64,000 nucleotides of DNA from Euptelea pleiosperma. Taxonomy: Eukaryota > Streptophyta > Magnoliopsida > Ranunculales > Eupteleaceae. Made by a program: the position numbers and the translations under genes. Shown piece by piece: positions 35,941 through 47,754 of the stretch. Each line of letters begins with the position of its first letter. Within the stretch, counting starts at the first letter, position 1. A model generated the notes under the pieces. That model saw only the letters and a list, made by a program, of their open reading frames with translations, searched no databases and was not told the DNA's origin. The stretch covers positions 17,429,929 through 17,493,928 of the forward strand of contig CM068541.1 in NCBI GenBank assembly GCA_035048495.1. Reading direction: 5' to 3'.

Positions 35941-37715
35941 TGATTAGGTATTAAAAAATTAAAATAACCTAATACAATATTACTGGTCTAGGTAATGTGA
36001 TAAACTCGCATGCCACAATTGATTGATAAAGGATTATCTCAACCGACTCAAATCAAATATACCTTCGTGGTATATTGTCTTTTTGTCGTTTGATTTAATC
36101 AAAACAATTAGTAGAACAACAATTAAATAAACCACAAGACACAGTTTTTACGTGAAAACCTTAGCCAAGGAAAAACCACGGGACCACTTCCAGACGGAAA
36201 GTATCACTAATTGGAAAGTTCTGAGTTACAGAAGTTACACACGGAGCACCATCGCAAATGCAGCTTCCAACCTTAGCCAAGGCTCACTACCGGCATATCT
36301 GCGTCCTTTGGCTCCACATTACAAATCCACGCGCGCCTTTTCAATTATGAAGCCTTTGCCTCTTGTTCAGTTTGGTACTCCCCAAAAACCTACATTCGAT
36401 CAGTACACCCCAATCTCATTTTTCACACAACAGTCTCTACTGAAGGTAAATGATTCAGTACACCTTGAACCCCACAGTTGCTCAAGAGTGTTGAGTCATA
36501 CTGGTACTTCTAGATATTAGGTTAAGATATTAACTGAAAAATCTAGACAGAGTAGGATCAAGCTCTCAACTTTGATCTATAGAAGAGAAAACCTCATAAG
36601 ATGAATAATGGAAACTAGGGCTTTTCTATTCTAAACAATGACTATTCCCTAAATAGAAAGCTTAATCTTTTCTCTCTTGTTGTGTGTAAATTGTATAGCA
36701 CAAGAGTGCTTTATTTATAAGAATATTGAACCCATAGGTTGTGCAAGACACGCGGGATAAGGGACCACAAAAATCGGATCTGAAATTATCACTTTCTACA
36801 AAGTCCAATCGATTGTACATTTGGTCCAATCGATTGTACTGTACAGATGTATTTTTGTTTGTAAAAGCAATCGATTGTACTTAGGGTCCCATCAATTGGG
36901 TACTTTGGAAGTTCTGTCTCGTATGGTCCAATCGATTGATTTTCACATTCCAATCGATCGGACTTGGTCCAATCGATTGTAGATAAGACTCCAATCGATT
37001 GTATTCTGGAAAGTTTCTGTCCCGCGTGTAGAGTCCAATCTATTGGTTCTCACAGTCCAATCAATTGGACTTCCTTTAGTCAATATTTTTACTTCTCTTT
37101 GCACAAAATGACTAGGGTTTGTTCTTTGATTTAGTTCAATTATTAATTATATTTTAATATCCTATTTCTATGGTCACTAAGTCTCTTACTTTTCTATGGG
37201 AGTGTACATGATCTTTAATAGGCGAGAAGCAGTTACTCAGACGACTCATGTCGTCAACCGTTTGATTCTTGCGATCTTCGTCTTTTAGTCTTCACGTAGT
37301 CGACGAAGAATGCGTACTACGACAACTTCGAAGCTACACTAGTGCTCATAGGAACGGTTACATGAATGTTTATGTCACACATAATCTTTGCCAAAACTAG
37401 AATAAGAAATTATTCTTTACATGTTTTAGTAGAAATATGATTTCTTAATTTTAATAGAAGCAAGATTGCTTGTTTTTAGAATTTGAGTAGGATTAGGAAA
37501 TTTATTTTATTTATTTTTTAAATATGATTGTAATTAGAAAATTTAGGGGATATTGAGAGAAAAATTGAATAAAATTCATTTTTAAGGTGAAGACCTTTGT
37601 TCTGAATAGTGTATTTCATTCCTGAACGATGGATTCTGTTCTCGAATTGGTGGATTCTGATTAACACTTGCTTCCGCTCTCGTTTATATTGAATCGCATA
37701 GTTGGTTCCGCATCA
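35941..37715 (+). repeat. LTR of a Sirevirus-like copia element, about 1.8 kb
   Basis: Starts TGATTAGG after a polypurine tract and ends in TCA two bases before TGGTATCAGAGCC, the initiator-Met tRNA primer site. The LTR therefore has an upstream 3' interior signal and a downstream 5' interior signal. It carries about ten CAATCGATTG-type palindromes (36805-37075). Length and palindrome clusters are like Sirevirus LTRs (family knowledge). The 122-codon open frame at 36152-36520 has no domain and lies within the LTR. Confidence 0.6.
36805..37075. repeat. Cluster of about ten CAATCGATTG palindromes
   Basis: The perfect palindrome CAATCGATTG or a one- to two-base variant, usually preceded by TC and often followed by TAC, occurs near 36808, 36829, 36869, 36890, 36930, 36950, 36970, 36991, 37034 and 37060. 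Spacing is irregular (about 20-45 bp), so it is not a simple tandem repeat. Confidence 0.8.
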
Positions 37716-37717
37716 AT

Positions 37718-37730
37718 TGGTATCAGAGCC
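37718..37730 (+). other. Primer-binding site (initiator-Met tRNA)
   Basis: TGGTATCAGAGCC matches the standard copia primer site complementary to initiator-Met tRNA. It starts two bases after the end of the LTR at 35941-37715. Confidence 0.75.
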
Positions 37731-38351
37731 AAATATTCACCATTATTGTGTCATCTTCAAGCTTGCCGTTTTGCCATTAACGCCCACTATCAACACTGAG
37801 ATCCAAGTCATCGTAGGCATACCACTTCTCTTTTCCTTGCCGTACCTAACTTCTTCATCAGACCACTATCCATAGTCCGATAAGCTCCTCTATTAAGAAT
37901 TTTCTCTGGTTTGGGTTTCTCAAACCCTACTTCTCCTTGCCTAAAGGTTGAAGATAACTTTTTTAATTATTGGGTTTTAAACCTATATATGTATGGACAC
38001 AAATAAAAAAGAAAGGTGGGCTTAAGTTGTTGTCCTAGAGGCTAAAATTTGAAGATCCAATTAAAGAAGAAGAATCCAAAGAAGTTGGACCTCTTCAAGT
38101 TTTCATGCCAGATGAAGAACTTCCACAATCGATTGGACCTCTTCAAGTTTTAATGCCAGATGAAGTTGGACCTCTTCAAGTTTTCATGTATAAAATTTTC
38201 AGCAAGAGAAAAACATTCAACCTACTTAAACAGATACATGGATCCTCAAAATGAATTTCTAAATTCTAAAGAGACTAACACATGCATCTAAAATTGATTT
38301 TTATAATTCCTAGCATGTATATTATATCAAAATAATATTCTCCTACCATAC
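37731..38351 (+). other. Truncated interior after the 1.8 kb LTR
   Basis: Leader-like sequence downstream of the primer site. It includes three copies of GGACCTCTTCAAGTTTT (with ATGCCAGATGAA) between 38085 and 38190. No gag or pol was recognised before the minus-strand copia element begins at 38352. Confidence 0.45.
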
Positions 38352-38701
38352 TAAAATAAAGCACTAAAGAGGAATATTATATTTGAACTCTATGCTCAAA
38401 CCGTGAGTGATAGAGATGAAGGCATATCCTTTATATAGTGTTGTTTACAACCACAATCAAGGGATTATGGTCCCAATCAATATACATGATTCAAGGGATA
38501 GGATCCCATTGATATGTACAATTAGCTTGTTACCAAAGATAGTTAATTACAATTGATATTTACCAAAGATGGCTGATTCAAAATGAGGCAACTACACGTT
38601 GCTATTTTGGTGAGCAATGACTCCGCACATTTCCTATCTTAGTGAGGAACGTTTCCTACTTTGGTGAGGAATGATCCGGTGGATCATTTGGTTGTCTAAT
38701 A
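38352..38701 (-). repeat. Copia 3' LTR, 350 bp
   Basis: Reads TATTAGACAACC..TTTTA on the minus strand. It contains 20 extra bases (GGGATTATGGTCCCAATCAA) absent from the other LTR, flanked by CAATCA, consistent with a local slippage or deletion difference. The purine-rich GCAGGGGTA precedes it on the minus strand. Confidence 0.9.
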
Positions 38702-41700
38702 TACCCCTGCAAGATGATGGGCCGTTGACGGACCATTAGCTTGTTCTTCAACTTTAGAAAGCGAGATGTGGAGAGCCCTTTAGTGAAGATATCGGCAACC
38801 TGATCTTCAGTGCAAAGATAACGAACATCGAGTTCTTTTCGAACAACCTTTTCCCGAACATAGTGATAGTCAACCTCTAAATGTTTTGTGCGGGCATGAA
38901 AAACGGGGTTGGAGGCGAGAGAAATCGAACTGATGTTGTCGCACCAAATTAGTGGAGTTGATAAAAAAATACGAAGATCTTGGAGGAGAGAACGGAGCCA
39001 AGAGATTTCTGCGGCTGTTTGAGCCAATTGACGATATTCTGATTCTGTGCTCGAGCGAGATACTGTTGGTTGCTTTTTAGCACTCCATGAGATGGGGTTG
39101 TACCCGAGATAAACATAGTAGCCACCGGTAGACCGTCTATCATCTGGACTCCTGGCATAATCAGCATCTGAATAAGTTTCGAGACGCAAAGATCCCGATT
39201 GAAAGAGAAGACCGTGATCAAAAGAACCTTTGATATATCTTAAAATACGCTTAACCGCAGTCCAATGAGTGGTGGTCGGACAATGCATATATTGACATAC
39301 TTGGTTCACAGCATATGATAAGTCCGGACGAGTTAAGCTTAAATATTGTAAGGCCCCTACCATGCTTCGATACTCAGTTGGATTAGGAAGAGGGTCACCT
39401 TCATATGATTCCATTTTCTTTCCACTTGCAGCTGGAGAAGAGCAAGGCTTAGCGTCAAACATATTAGTGCGTTTAAGCAGATCTAAGGCATACTTTGTTT
39501 GAGTTAAAGATAACCCAGTTTTAGTAAAAATGGCTTCGAGACCCAAAAAATAGTGTAAGCGACCAAGATCCTTCATAGAAAAGAATTTTCCTAAGTTGGA
39601 AATCAGTTGTAGAAGATGTGCCTCACTATTTCCAGTGAGGAGAATGTCATCTACGTAAATCAATAACAAGATAGTGACCTCATTGCGATGATAAGTGAAG
39701 AGAGAGTAATCAGCTCGGGATCCGATAAAACCAAAGTCTTCAAGATAATCAGAAAATCGTTGAAACCAAGCCCTGGGTGCTTGTTTCAATCCATACAGAG
39801 ATTGATGTAGCCTACAAACATGATTGGGAAACAAAGGGTCTTCAAAACCCCTCGGTTGACGCATATAGACTTCTTCGTTAAGATTGCCGTGAAGGAAAGC
39901 ATTTTGAACATCAAGCTGGCGTATTGGCCACTTTTGATGTATAGCTAGAGCCAAAACAACCCGAATAGTAGTATGCTTAACAACTGGGCTGAAAGTTTCT
40001 GTATAGTCTAGTCCTTCTTGTTGATGGAATCCATTGGCTACAAGACGAGCCTTATAGCGTTCGATAGATCCATTAGACTTCTTCTTAATCTTGTATACCC
40101 ATTTATTAGAGAGTACATTCATGGATGGAGATTGTTGTACAAGAGACCATGTCCCACATTTCTGAAGAGCATTAAATTCGGCACCCATAGCTGAGCGCCA
40201 CTCGTGTTGTTTCATTGCTTGACTGAAGCAAGTTGGTTCAACCTGTTCTGTAATAGAAGTAACCATTAGATCATATTTACGGTTTGGAACCCGAATACCT
40301 TCTTTTCCTCGCGTAGTCATAGCATGAGTAGAAGGCATTGACAAAGTGGGAGTGGGTTCATGGATGATAGGTTCCTCTGGTGGAGTGGGATGCATAAGGG
40401 TAGTAGGGATGGGCTCTGTGGGGGTCGAGAGAGGTGGAGATGGTGATATGGGCATGGGTGACACTGATTCAGTGTCAAGATGAGTGGTAATGAGTGGTTG
40501 TGTAGGGGTAGGATAAATGATCATATGGGAAGATGTTGCCACTGGCACACCTGTAGAAACCAATAATTGTTGATATGAAAATGAATATTCATTGAACACG
40601 ACATGGCGAGATAAATATACTCTCCCATTGTCAACATCTAAACACCTATATCCTTGATGATTAAGAGAGTAACCCAAGAATATACATTGTTTGGATCGAA
40701 ATTGAAGTTTATTATGATTATATGGACGAAGCTAAGGAAAGCATGCACATCCAAATGTACGGAGAATAGTATAATCGGGAGATCTTTGAAAAAGTTTTTC
40801 ATATGGAGACACATACTCCAAAAGTTTGGTTGGGAGACGATTTATAAGGAAAACAGTAGTATTAAAGGCATCTACCCAATATTCAGGTGGCATGTTAGCC
40901 TGAGCCAAAAGTGTAAGGCCCATGTCAACAATGTGTCTATGCTTGCGCTCAGCAACTCCATTTTGTTCCGGAGTGTGAGGACACGATAAATGATGGGAAA
41001 TACCATGCTGAGATAAAAAACGTAGAAACACATTTTGTTGGTGAGTGTTCCCATATTCACCACCACCATCAGTTTGCAGGGTTTTAATTTTACATGAAAA
41101 ATGATTTTCAACCTGAGATTTAAATTTTGTAAAGTAAGTCAATGTCTCATGTTTGAAGTGCATAGGAAAAATCCACGAGTATTTAGAATAATCATCAACA
41201 AATAGTAAGTAATATTTGGAACCCTTTATTGAATAATTTGGAGATGTCCAAATATCAGAGTATACTAGTTCCAAAGGAGCAGAAGACACAGAGTCCGAGG
41301 CCTTAAATGGCAATCGAGAACTCTTGCCTAGAGGACATGTATCACAAAAAAAATTACTTGTTATTTTGCCTTGAAGAGGCAAGTTATGTTGATTTACAAG
41401 ACGCTGTAAAACTGGAAATGTTGGGTGGCCCAAACGATGATGCCATACGGGATGAGAAACCCGCACACCAATAAGAGCAAAAGGTTGACTCTTTTTATTC
41501 TGAAGTTGTTGAAGATTAATAGGGTAAAGACCATGGTCACTCTTGCCGCGGAAAATCATCTTCCCCGTCATTTTGTCCTTAACAAAAAAACCATCAGCGT
41601 CAAACATAAAATAGCAATGGTTATCACGAGAGAATTGGTTAACCGATAATAAATTAGTAGAAACAGAGGGACAATGCAAAATATTGTTCATTTGAAAATT

Positions 41701-42843
41701 TGAGGAATTATGATGAACTTGAGAAGAACCAATATGTGAGATTTTCAAACCTGAACCATTGCCAACTGCAACTTGATCTTTGCCATGATACTCGTTTTGA
41801 ATTGACAAATTTGCAAGATCTGAGGTAATATGATTGGAAGCACCACTGTCGGTATACCATGTTTGATCATTAGTGCGAATATTGTGAGAAGCAACCATTG
41901 CTGCAAGTCGTTTTGTAGGTACCCTCCCTTCATAGGCATGATCCATTCGATGATAGCAATTTATCGCTGAATGGCCTGAACGACCACAAATTTGACATGG
42001 TGGTAGTTGATTTCCAGAATGTGAGAATCTTATGTCTTGTGGATTATTAGACATAGTTCCAATATGTCCCTTATCTTGTGGGCGGTTGGAGGAAGATCGT
42101 TGGTGATAAGTGGTTCCACGACCACGACCACGAGAGGGTTGGCCAGATCTGGGTGCATAAAGTGCAGTGATGGGTGGCTCGGTTACTATTGAGTTGTGCT
42201 CATGTAGACGCATTTCTGCACTCAATAATAGGCCAATAAGGTCATCCAACGAGATTAGGGTATCTCGTGCTTGAGCAGAGTTAACGGTGACTTCATAGGC
42301 AATACCCACATTATTCATAATCAAAGTAATCAAATCATCATCATCGACCGGTTTTCCGGCAAGGGCCAAGTGATCAGCAACGTGATTAATTTTATCAATA
42401 AAATCCGAAATAGAGAGGTCCCCTCTCTTGGTATTTTGAAGTTGATTTTTCAATTGAAGGATACGAGTACGAGATTGTGAAGCATACCATTTTTCCAGAG
42501 ATAACCACACCGCACGTGAGGTAGACAAGCGAGCCACCGTTGATAAAATCGTTGGAGTTAATGTTGCATTTATCCAACTTAAAATTGTTTGATCTTGTTG
42601 CTGCCAGTTGGAGTAGGCGGGATTGATCGTGGTAGTGCGATTTCCATCCTTTTCAACCAAAAATTGTTCCGGACATGGTTTTGTTCCATCGACAAAACCT
42701 ATCAAGTTCTTGTTTCGAAGAACCGGCAAAAATTGAGCCAGCCATAATGTGTAGTTATTCCGATCAAGCTTAATTGAAAGGAGCTGAGAAAGGTTTGAGA
42801 AGCTGGGTACCACGACCTCAGACGAAACAGATGAAGAAGACAT
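38656..42843 (-). pseudogene. Copia gag-pol polyprotein, one internal stop
   Basis: 1,395 codons in one frame, broken only by TAG at 40732-40734, leaving 703- and 673-residue open parts. Domains in order: gag (YTLWLAQFLPVLRNKN), zinc knuckle CQICGRSGHSAINC, protease DSGAS, GAG pre-integrase HHRLGHP with CDTCPLGK, integrase DIW, TDGGGEY and PEQNGVAERKH, RT with ARLVANGF, QLDVQNAFLHG, SLYGLKQAPRAW and YVDDIL, and RNase H ending DIFTKGL. The stop falls after the integrase core in the CFP region. Everything downstream stays in frame, so the break is recent. Autonomous activity is unlikely unless the stop is read through. Confidence 0.93.
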
Positions 42844-42911
42844 CGTTAGAGAAAAAAAATTAATAAGATAACCAGGATAATTGAGTCACAAGACTTTGTG
42901 CTCTGATACCA

Positions 42912-43241
42912 TAAAATAAAGTACTAAAGAGGAATATTATATTTGAACTCTATGCTCAAACCGTGAGTGATAGAGATGAAGGCATGTCCTTTATATAGTG
43001 TTGTTTACAACCACAATCAATATACATGATTCAAGGGATAGGATCCCATTGATCTGTACAATTAGCTTGTTACCAAAGATAGTTAATTACAATTGATATT
43101 TACCAAAGATAGCTGATTCAAAATGAGGCAACTACACGCTGCTATTTTGGTGAGCAATGACTCCGCACATTTCCTATCTTAGTGAGGAACGTTTCCTACT
43201 TTGGTGAGGAATGATCCGGTGGATCATTTGGTTGTCTAATA
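42912..43241 (-). repeat. Copia 5' LTR, 330 bp
   Basis: Nearly identical to 38352-38701 except for about five substitutions and the 20-bp indel. The adjacent interior begins with the initiator-Met primer site. Confidence 0.9.
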
Positions 43242-43285
43242 CATACAACTTGTATCAAAATAATTTAATTTCATGGATTTGCATG

Positions 43286-43577
43286 ATCTCTTTTCCTCTT
43301 TCATGTAAACTATCTCAGGTGTACAAATGTTCCTGTTGTTTGTTCTTGGTTTCTGTTGCGTAAGAGTTTGTGCAGGGACATCTAGGAGTTGTGGGGTTCA
43401 CTCCAACCCTCCTCCAATAATTTAGCCATTGTTGGGAGAGAGAATTTATTTCACTCCCATTTTCAAGTTCAACTAGGATTCAAAAATCTATTTTCCTCTT
43501 TCATGTAAAACTATCTAACATGTACACATGTTCCTGTTGGAACTTGGTTTATACTGTGTAAGAGTTTGTGCAGGGAC
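43286..43577. repeat. About 200-bp local duplication
   Basis: 43290-43390 and 43490-43577 share TTTTCCTCTTTCATGTAAA, CTATCT, GTACA, ATGTTCCTGTTG and GTAAGAGTTTGTGCAGGGAC. The second copy is interrupted at GCAGGGAC by the hAT MITE at 43578. Confidence 0.7.
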
Positions 43578-43999
43578 CAAGGTTTAAAGAAGGATGTTTT
43601 AATGGTTTAACGAGCTGGGGGCGTTACCTTTAAAACTGTTAAAACAGCTTGAAACGGCCAGGGGCAAAAATGGAAAAAAATTTGGAAAAAAATGGACTTT
43701 AACGGATTTTAACAGAAAAAGTGGCACTGAAATTCAAATTTTGAATTTTGAAATGTGAAAATTAAAAAACAAAATGGAATTTAACGGCTTTTAACGGAAT
43801 TAACGGCAATTTTTTGTACAAAATTTTTCAGAATTTAACGGCTGTTAAAATGATTTTAACTACCATTAAAACAAAAAAAAAATGGCCATTAAATTCAAAG
43901 CGTTAAAATGTGTTTAAATGGTTTTAACGGAAACGGGCTTGGGGCGTTACCGTTTAAACGGCCATTAAAACTATTTTAATGGCCGTTTTTAAAACTATG
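43578..43999. mobile_element. hAT-type MITE with exact 8-bp TSD
   Basis: The ends are CAAGGTTTAAAG and (inverted) CATAGTTTTAAAAACGGCC. The 8-bp target duplication GCAGGGAC is exact (43570-43577 and 44000-44007). The empty site is visible in the upstream duplicate near 43370-43380. It is the inverted relative of 30313-30708, with the same GGGGCGTTACC boxes near the ends. Confidence 0.92.
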
Positions 44000-44123
44000 G
44001 CAGGGACATCTTGGCGACCTCGCATCCATCATCACTCAACAAGATTGATCATCTCAGATCTCGAGGGGGTGTGGGATTACGATAGATACCAACATCAAGA
44101 AAAAATTTAGTTTGAGATACACA

Positions 44124-44394
44124 CTTTTCCTGTGGGCTGTGATAGAATATGTTATGTGGCACACTCTTTATGACTGATTGGCCCACTCCTTGATAGACCT
44201 ATACACCAAAAATTAGCCTGATTAGTGATCTCTAGCCACTGGAATAGAGCATTTGTCCCAATCGTATTTTTTTTTGGGTAATCAGATCGAATTACTAGTC
44301 AGCAATCAAGGTGATTGATGGTGCAAACCATTCATTAGTCAATAGGGCCGAAAGAGTGTGCCACTTTTTCACACCACAGCCCCACAGGAAAAAG
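44124..44394. mobile_element. Palindromic MITE related to family A
   Basis: The termini CTTTTCCTGTGGGCTGTG and (inverted) CTTTTTCCTGTGGGGCTGTG enclose GTGGCACACTCTTTATGAC, ATTAGCCTGATTAGTGAT and inverted partners. The core is family A but the ends differ from GAGTAAAAC. No target duplication was found. Confidence 0.65.
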
Positions 44395-44829
44395 ACCACT
44401 CAAGGGGCTAAATTATTTCAATGGTTGATGAGGCAAATCGTGTGTGTTTGCCACCTCATTATCTGTTCATGTGGCAAGTATTAATCCAATAGCCAGGTGG
44501 AGGGAACCCGTACCCGCAAAGAAGAAATATCAATTATTGCAATTAATATGGAGAAAGCAAGTCTATGAAGGTTTCTCTGGAACGAGTCGGACAAATCAGA
44601 TATTTTGAGAATCATACAAATTAAATGTCGTAGTTTGAACTTTGAAAGCAAGAGAGAAAGAGAGAGAAGAGGAGATGGGTTGCGGAATAGCCTCCGGCAA
44701 GAGTTTTGCTTGTGAGAGTCCCGAAGATGAAAAATGAAAATTCATTCTGAGTCGGAAATTAATTTCATTCCAGGTAAGCTTCATAGCCCAATCTTTCACT
44801 TGTTCATAAACCATGGATCCAAGCCGTCC

Positions 44830-45215
44830 ACTGGTTCTAATATGAGCCACGTGGAACATTCTTATTAAGAGGACACTACCCGTATGGACGTTTGGCCCCA
44901 ATCAATAGGTGAACATACAAATTAACCAAAAATCAGCCTGATTAGTGATTTCTGGGATCTTTGTACCCAAGTAATGCTCAAATTCTTATGGTTATAATCA
45001 ACCCATGAAAATAACTTCAATCCAACGCTTAGAATCACCGATCAGGTTTATTTTTGGTTTCTAGGTCCACCTAGTGATTGGCCAAACATTCATACGGTTA
45101 ATGTCCTCTTAAGAATGTGCTACGTGGCATGATTAAAAAAAAAAGTGCTGCGTGGCTCATATTGGCTGCAGTCAGTGGCGTCGCTGAGTGCAGTTGTCAG
45201 CGAAAGGTTTACTCG
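44830..45215. mobile_element. Palindromic MULE-like MITE (family A)
   Basis: The left half has ATATGAGCCACGTGGAAC, CCGTATGGACGTTTGGCC, ATCAGCCTGATTAGTGATT and GGTTATAATCAACCC. The right half inverts them and ends with GCTGCGTGGCTCATATTGG. Exact ends are uncertain. Confidence 0.65.
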
Positions 45216-45285
45216 AGATGGGGTGCACAAAATTTTGGAATATTCTCGTCCAATCATTTATTTCCATACAAGCAGATTATTAGGC

Positions 45286-45618
45286 GAGTAGAACTTTGAC
45301 GGACCACAATATGAGCCACGTGGAAGATTTTTAGAGGCCAGTAACCGTATAGATGTTTGGCCTATCCATAGGTGGATCTACATACCAAAAATCATCTTGA
45401 TTAGTGATTTCAAAGCTTTGGATCTTTGTACCTCAAATAATGCTCAAATTCCACGGTTAAAAATCAACCGAATTAAACGACTCCAATCCAACGCTTAGAA
45501 ATCACTAATCAGGATTATTTTTGGTCTATAGGTCCACCTAGGGTTGTGCCATACATACATATGGTCAGCGATCTCTAAGAGTGTGCCACGGTAGCTTATA
45601 CTGTCGTAGTTCTACTCG
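45286..45618. mobile_element. Palindromic MULE-like MITE (family A), 333 bp
   Basis: The TIR is GAGTAGAACTTTGACGGACC / GAGTAGAACTACGACAGTA, with the standard family A boxes inside. The flanks TTATTAGGC (45277-45285) and TCATTAGGC (45619-45627) are a 9-bp target duplication with one mismatch. Confidence 0.8.
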
Positions 45619-45639
45619 TCATTAGGCAATCGCCTTTAG

Positions 45640-46450
45640 CCAGCTAAAAAATTTGGTCGGGGACTTCTCCCAAATGATTTCCTAACGTGAGAAATGCTAG
45701 GGTGGATCTGCGGTTCATCCCAGAACACCGGACACTACCTTAATTATTGCTACTTGGGAATATAGTGGGTTCCAAATTTCAAGTATACCCATGTATGATC
45801 AAAGTTAATCGAATGATATACCCTTGATCAAGGTTAGGCCCACTTATATGAATCATGATTGTGGGGCACACCAAGGGTTGCAAATGGACCGGGCAAGCTT
45901 GATGGGATTTACGGCAGGCTGTTTTGGGTGGGCTTTGGCTAAGAAATTCACTGTGGGCCAGTTAGGCCTGGGTCTAATTTCCACATGCTTGATTGCTTAC
46001 AAGGCTGGACCTCGGTCTGGATTGGATGGTCCGATGGTTCCTTATACTCCATATTTATCTACTAATGTTAAGTAACAAATTACAGTACTGTCGCTTAGAC
46101 TGGGCTTATGTTGAGCTGTCTAAAATGCCGTCCGGCTTATGGCAGAGATTTGAAGACCCAATTTGGGCTGAGATGGGCCTGGACAAGCTTTTCTGGGCCA
46201 CAACCCCACCCAGCTTGGTCGTTTGCAGCCTTGGGCACAGTCTTGTCAAAATGGTCCCCCCACCCTGCGAAGTAGCTAAAATTGCAAAAGGGTCCAGGTT
46301 TAGAGCTGGATCCTGTTTCTGGCATTTCTCTTTCTAACTATAGAAGTTCTAATAAGGATTTATTAACTTCCTTGCAGGGTGTTTTCTTTCTGTGATCTTT
46401 CTGTGATTGATAACGGGAAGGACCTATAGAAAAGTAAGGCTGGAATTTAG
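45640..46450. other. DUF247 5' flank, no gene recognised
   Basis: Sequence upstream of the DUF247 gene. Two overlapping open frames (45824-46075 and 45993-46337) show no known domain and no splice support. GGGCC- and TGGGC-rich runs suggest repeat-derived DNA. A TATAGAA at 46338 lies about 120 bp before the ATG and could be a TATA-like box. Confidence 0.4.
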
Positions 46451-46458
46451 AAAAAAAA

Positions 46459-47754
46459 ATGGCAGAAAGTAGCAATAATGTATCAGAGCACAACATTGAC
46501 CGAGAGCAAGATCATGCTTCCATTGAAATTAGAGAGCTAGAGGATGATTTGGTTTCTTCCATCAATAAAAAACTCGAGGATACCTCGATGTTACTCTCTA
46601 AGTGTTGTATTTATAGAGTTCCGGACAAACTACGTGCAGTAAATAAAAAGGCCTATGTGCCACAGATTGTCTCAATTGGCCCTTTCCACCACGGCAGAAA
46701 AAATCTACGAGCTATGGAAGACCAGAAATGGTATTATGTAAAGTCCTTCATCCATCGAAGTCCATTGAAACTTGAGGCTTATGTGAAAGCCATCAGGGAG
46801 TTGGAAGAAAGCGCTCGGATCTGTTATGCAGAAAACATCAAACTTAGTAGCAAAGAATTTGTACAAATGATGATAGTTGATGGTTGTTTCATAATTGAGC
46901 TCGTTGAAAGGTTTGCAAAGGAAATGAGAGACAAAGATGATCCGATATTCAGTAAAGTTTGGATGTTCCCTCATGTAAGGCGCGACCTAATATTACTGGA
47001 AAACCAACTTCCCTTCTGTATTCTTGAGCGTCTTTACAGCCTCCATGCACCGGACCAAGATTCTTGGATCTTCCTCAGTAATATTATTGCCTTCTCTTTC
47101 TTTGCTTCTCTGATGAAAAAAGTTCCACAAATGAATCTTAACGTCAAAGGCAAACATATACTTGACATGTTACGAAATTGCCTCCTTCCCTCTCCAAATA
47201 CAAACTTAAAGATCTTTCGACCACTAATACCTGTACCTTGTGCAACGGAGCTACAACAGGCTGGAATCAAGTTCAAGGAGGGGGAGCCTAGTGATCCTTT
47301 GGACATAAATTTCAATAATGGGGTAATTGAACTGCTGCATTTAAGTATTGTGGATTCAACAGAAACTGTTCTTCGAAATCTCATCGCGTTCGAGCAATTA
47401 CACAGTGGTTGTACTAATCATATAACATCTTATGCCTTTCTCATGGATAACCTCATAAACAGCTCAAAGGATGTGGAAGTTCTCTGTGATTCTGGAATAT
47501 TGAATAACTGTTTGGGCAATGCAGAAGATGTATCCCTTCTCTTTAACAAACTTTGCCATGAGGTTAATCTAGAAGACTTCTATTACTCCGAGATTTGCCA
47601 CCAAGTGAATAAACATTATGGAACCAAGAGGCACAAGTGGAAGGCGACTTTGACGCGTGATTATTTCAACAGCCCATGGACCATAATTTCATTTGTTGCT
47701 GCCGTTATGCTCCTCATTTGTACCTTTATACAAACTGGGACTTCTCTACGTTAA
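46459..47754 (+). CDS. DUF247 (UPF0481) protein, intronless
   Basis: 431 residues in one exon with a stop at 47752-47754. Family blocks appear in order: CCIYRVPDKLRAVNKKAYVPQIVSIGPFHHG split at about residues 49-79, MEDQKW, MMIVDGCFIIEL, DLILLENQLPFCILE, ATELQQAGIKFKEGE, NLIAFEQLH, LGNAEDVSLLFNKL and YFNSPWTIIS. A single C-terminal membrane segment (FVAAVMLLICTFIQ) closes the protein. Most plant DUF247 proteins have this layout and are thought to be membrane-attached. Members act in grass self-incompatibility, but most have no known role, and nothing here assigns one. No lesion was seen. ATG 46459 gives the usual short acidic N-terminus. Confidence 0.92.
   Translation: MAESSNNVSEHNIDREQDHASIEIRELEDDLVSSINKKLEDTSMLLSKCCIYRVPDKLRAVNKKAYVPQIVSIGPFHHGRKNLRAMEDQKWYYVKSFIHRSPLKLEAYVKAIRELEESARICYAENIKLSSKEFVQMMIVDGCFIIELVERFAKEMRDKDDPIFSKVWMFPHVRRDLILLENQLPFCILERLYSLHAPDQDSWIFLSNIIAFSFFASLMKKVPQMNLNVKGKHILDMLRNCLLPSPNTNLKIFRPLIPVPCATELQQAGIKFKEGEPSDPLDINFNNGVIELLHLSIVDSTETVLRNLIAFEQLHSGCTNHITSYAFLMDNLINSSKDVEVLCDSGILNNCLGNAEDVSLLFNKLCHEVNLEDFYYSEICHQVNKHYGTKRHKWKATLTRDYFNSPWTIISFVAAVMLLICTFIQTGTSLR

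Larger units (their letters stand above)
38352..43241 (-). mobile_element. Ty1/copia retrotransposon, near-intact, 4.9 kb
   Basis: A complete element on the minus strand. The LTRs are at 42912-43241 (5') and 38352-38701 (3'). The primer site TGGTATCAGAGC (inverted at 42900-42911) is next to the 5' LTR, and a single gag-pol frame runs 42843-38656. The exact 5-bp target duplication CATAC lies at 38347-38351 and 43242-43246. The LTRs differ by about five substitutions and one 20-bp indel, so the insertion is young. A single in-frame stop interrupts the polyprotein. Confidence 0.95.

Noticed and set aside
36152..36520. 122-residue protein
   Set aside because: Lies wholly within the LTR, has no domain and no conserved start context.
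40654..40989. Plus-strand frame inside the copia element
   Set aside because: Shadow of the minus-strand integrase region.
45824..46337. Two overlapping frames upstream of the DUF247 gene
   Set aside because: No domain, mutually overlapping, in repeat-like sequence.
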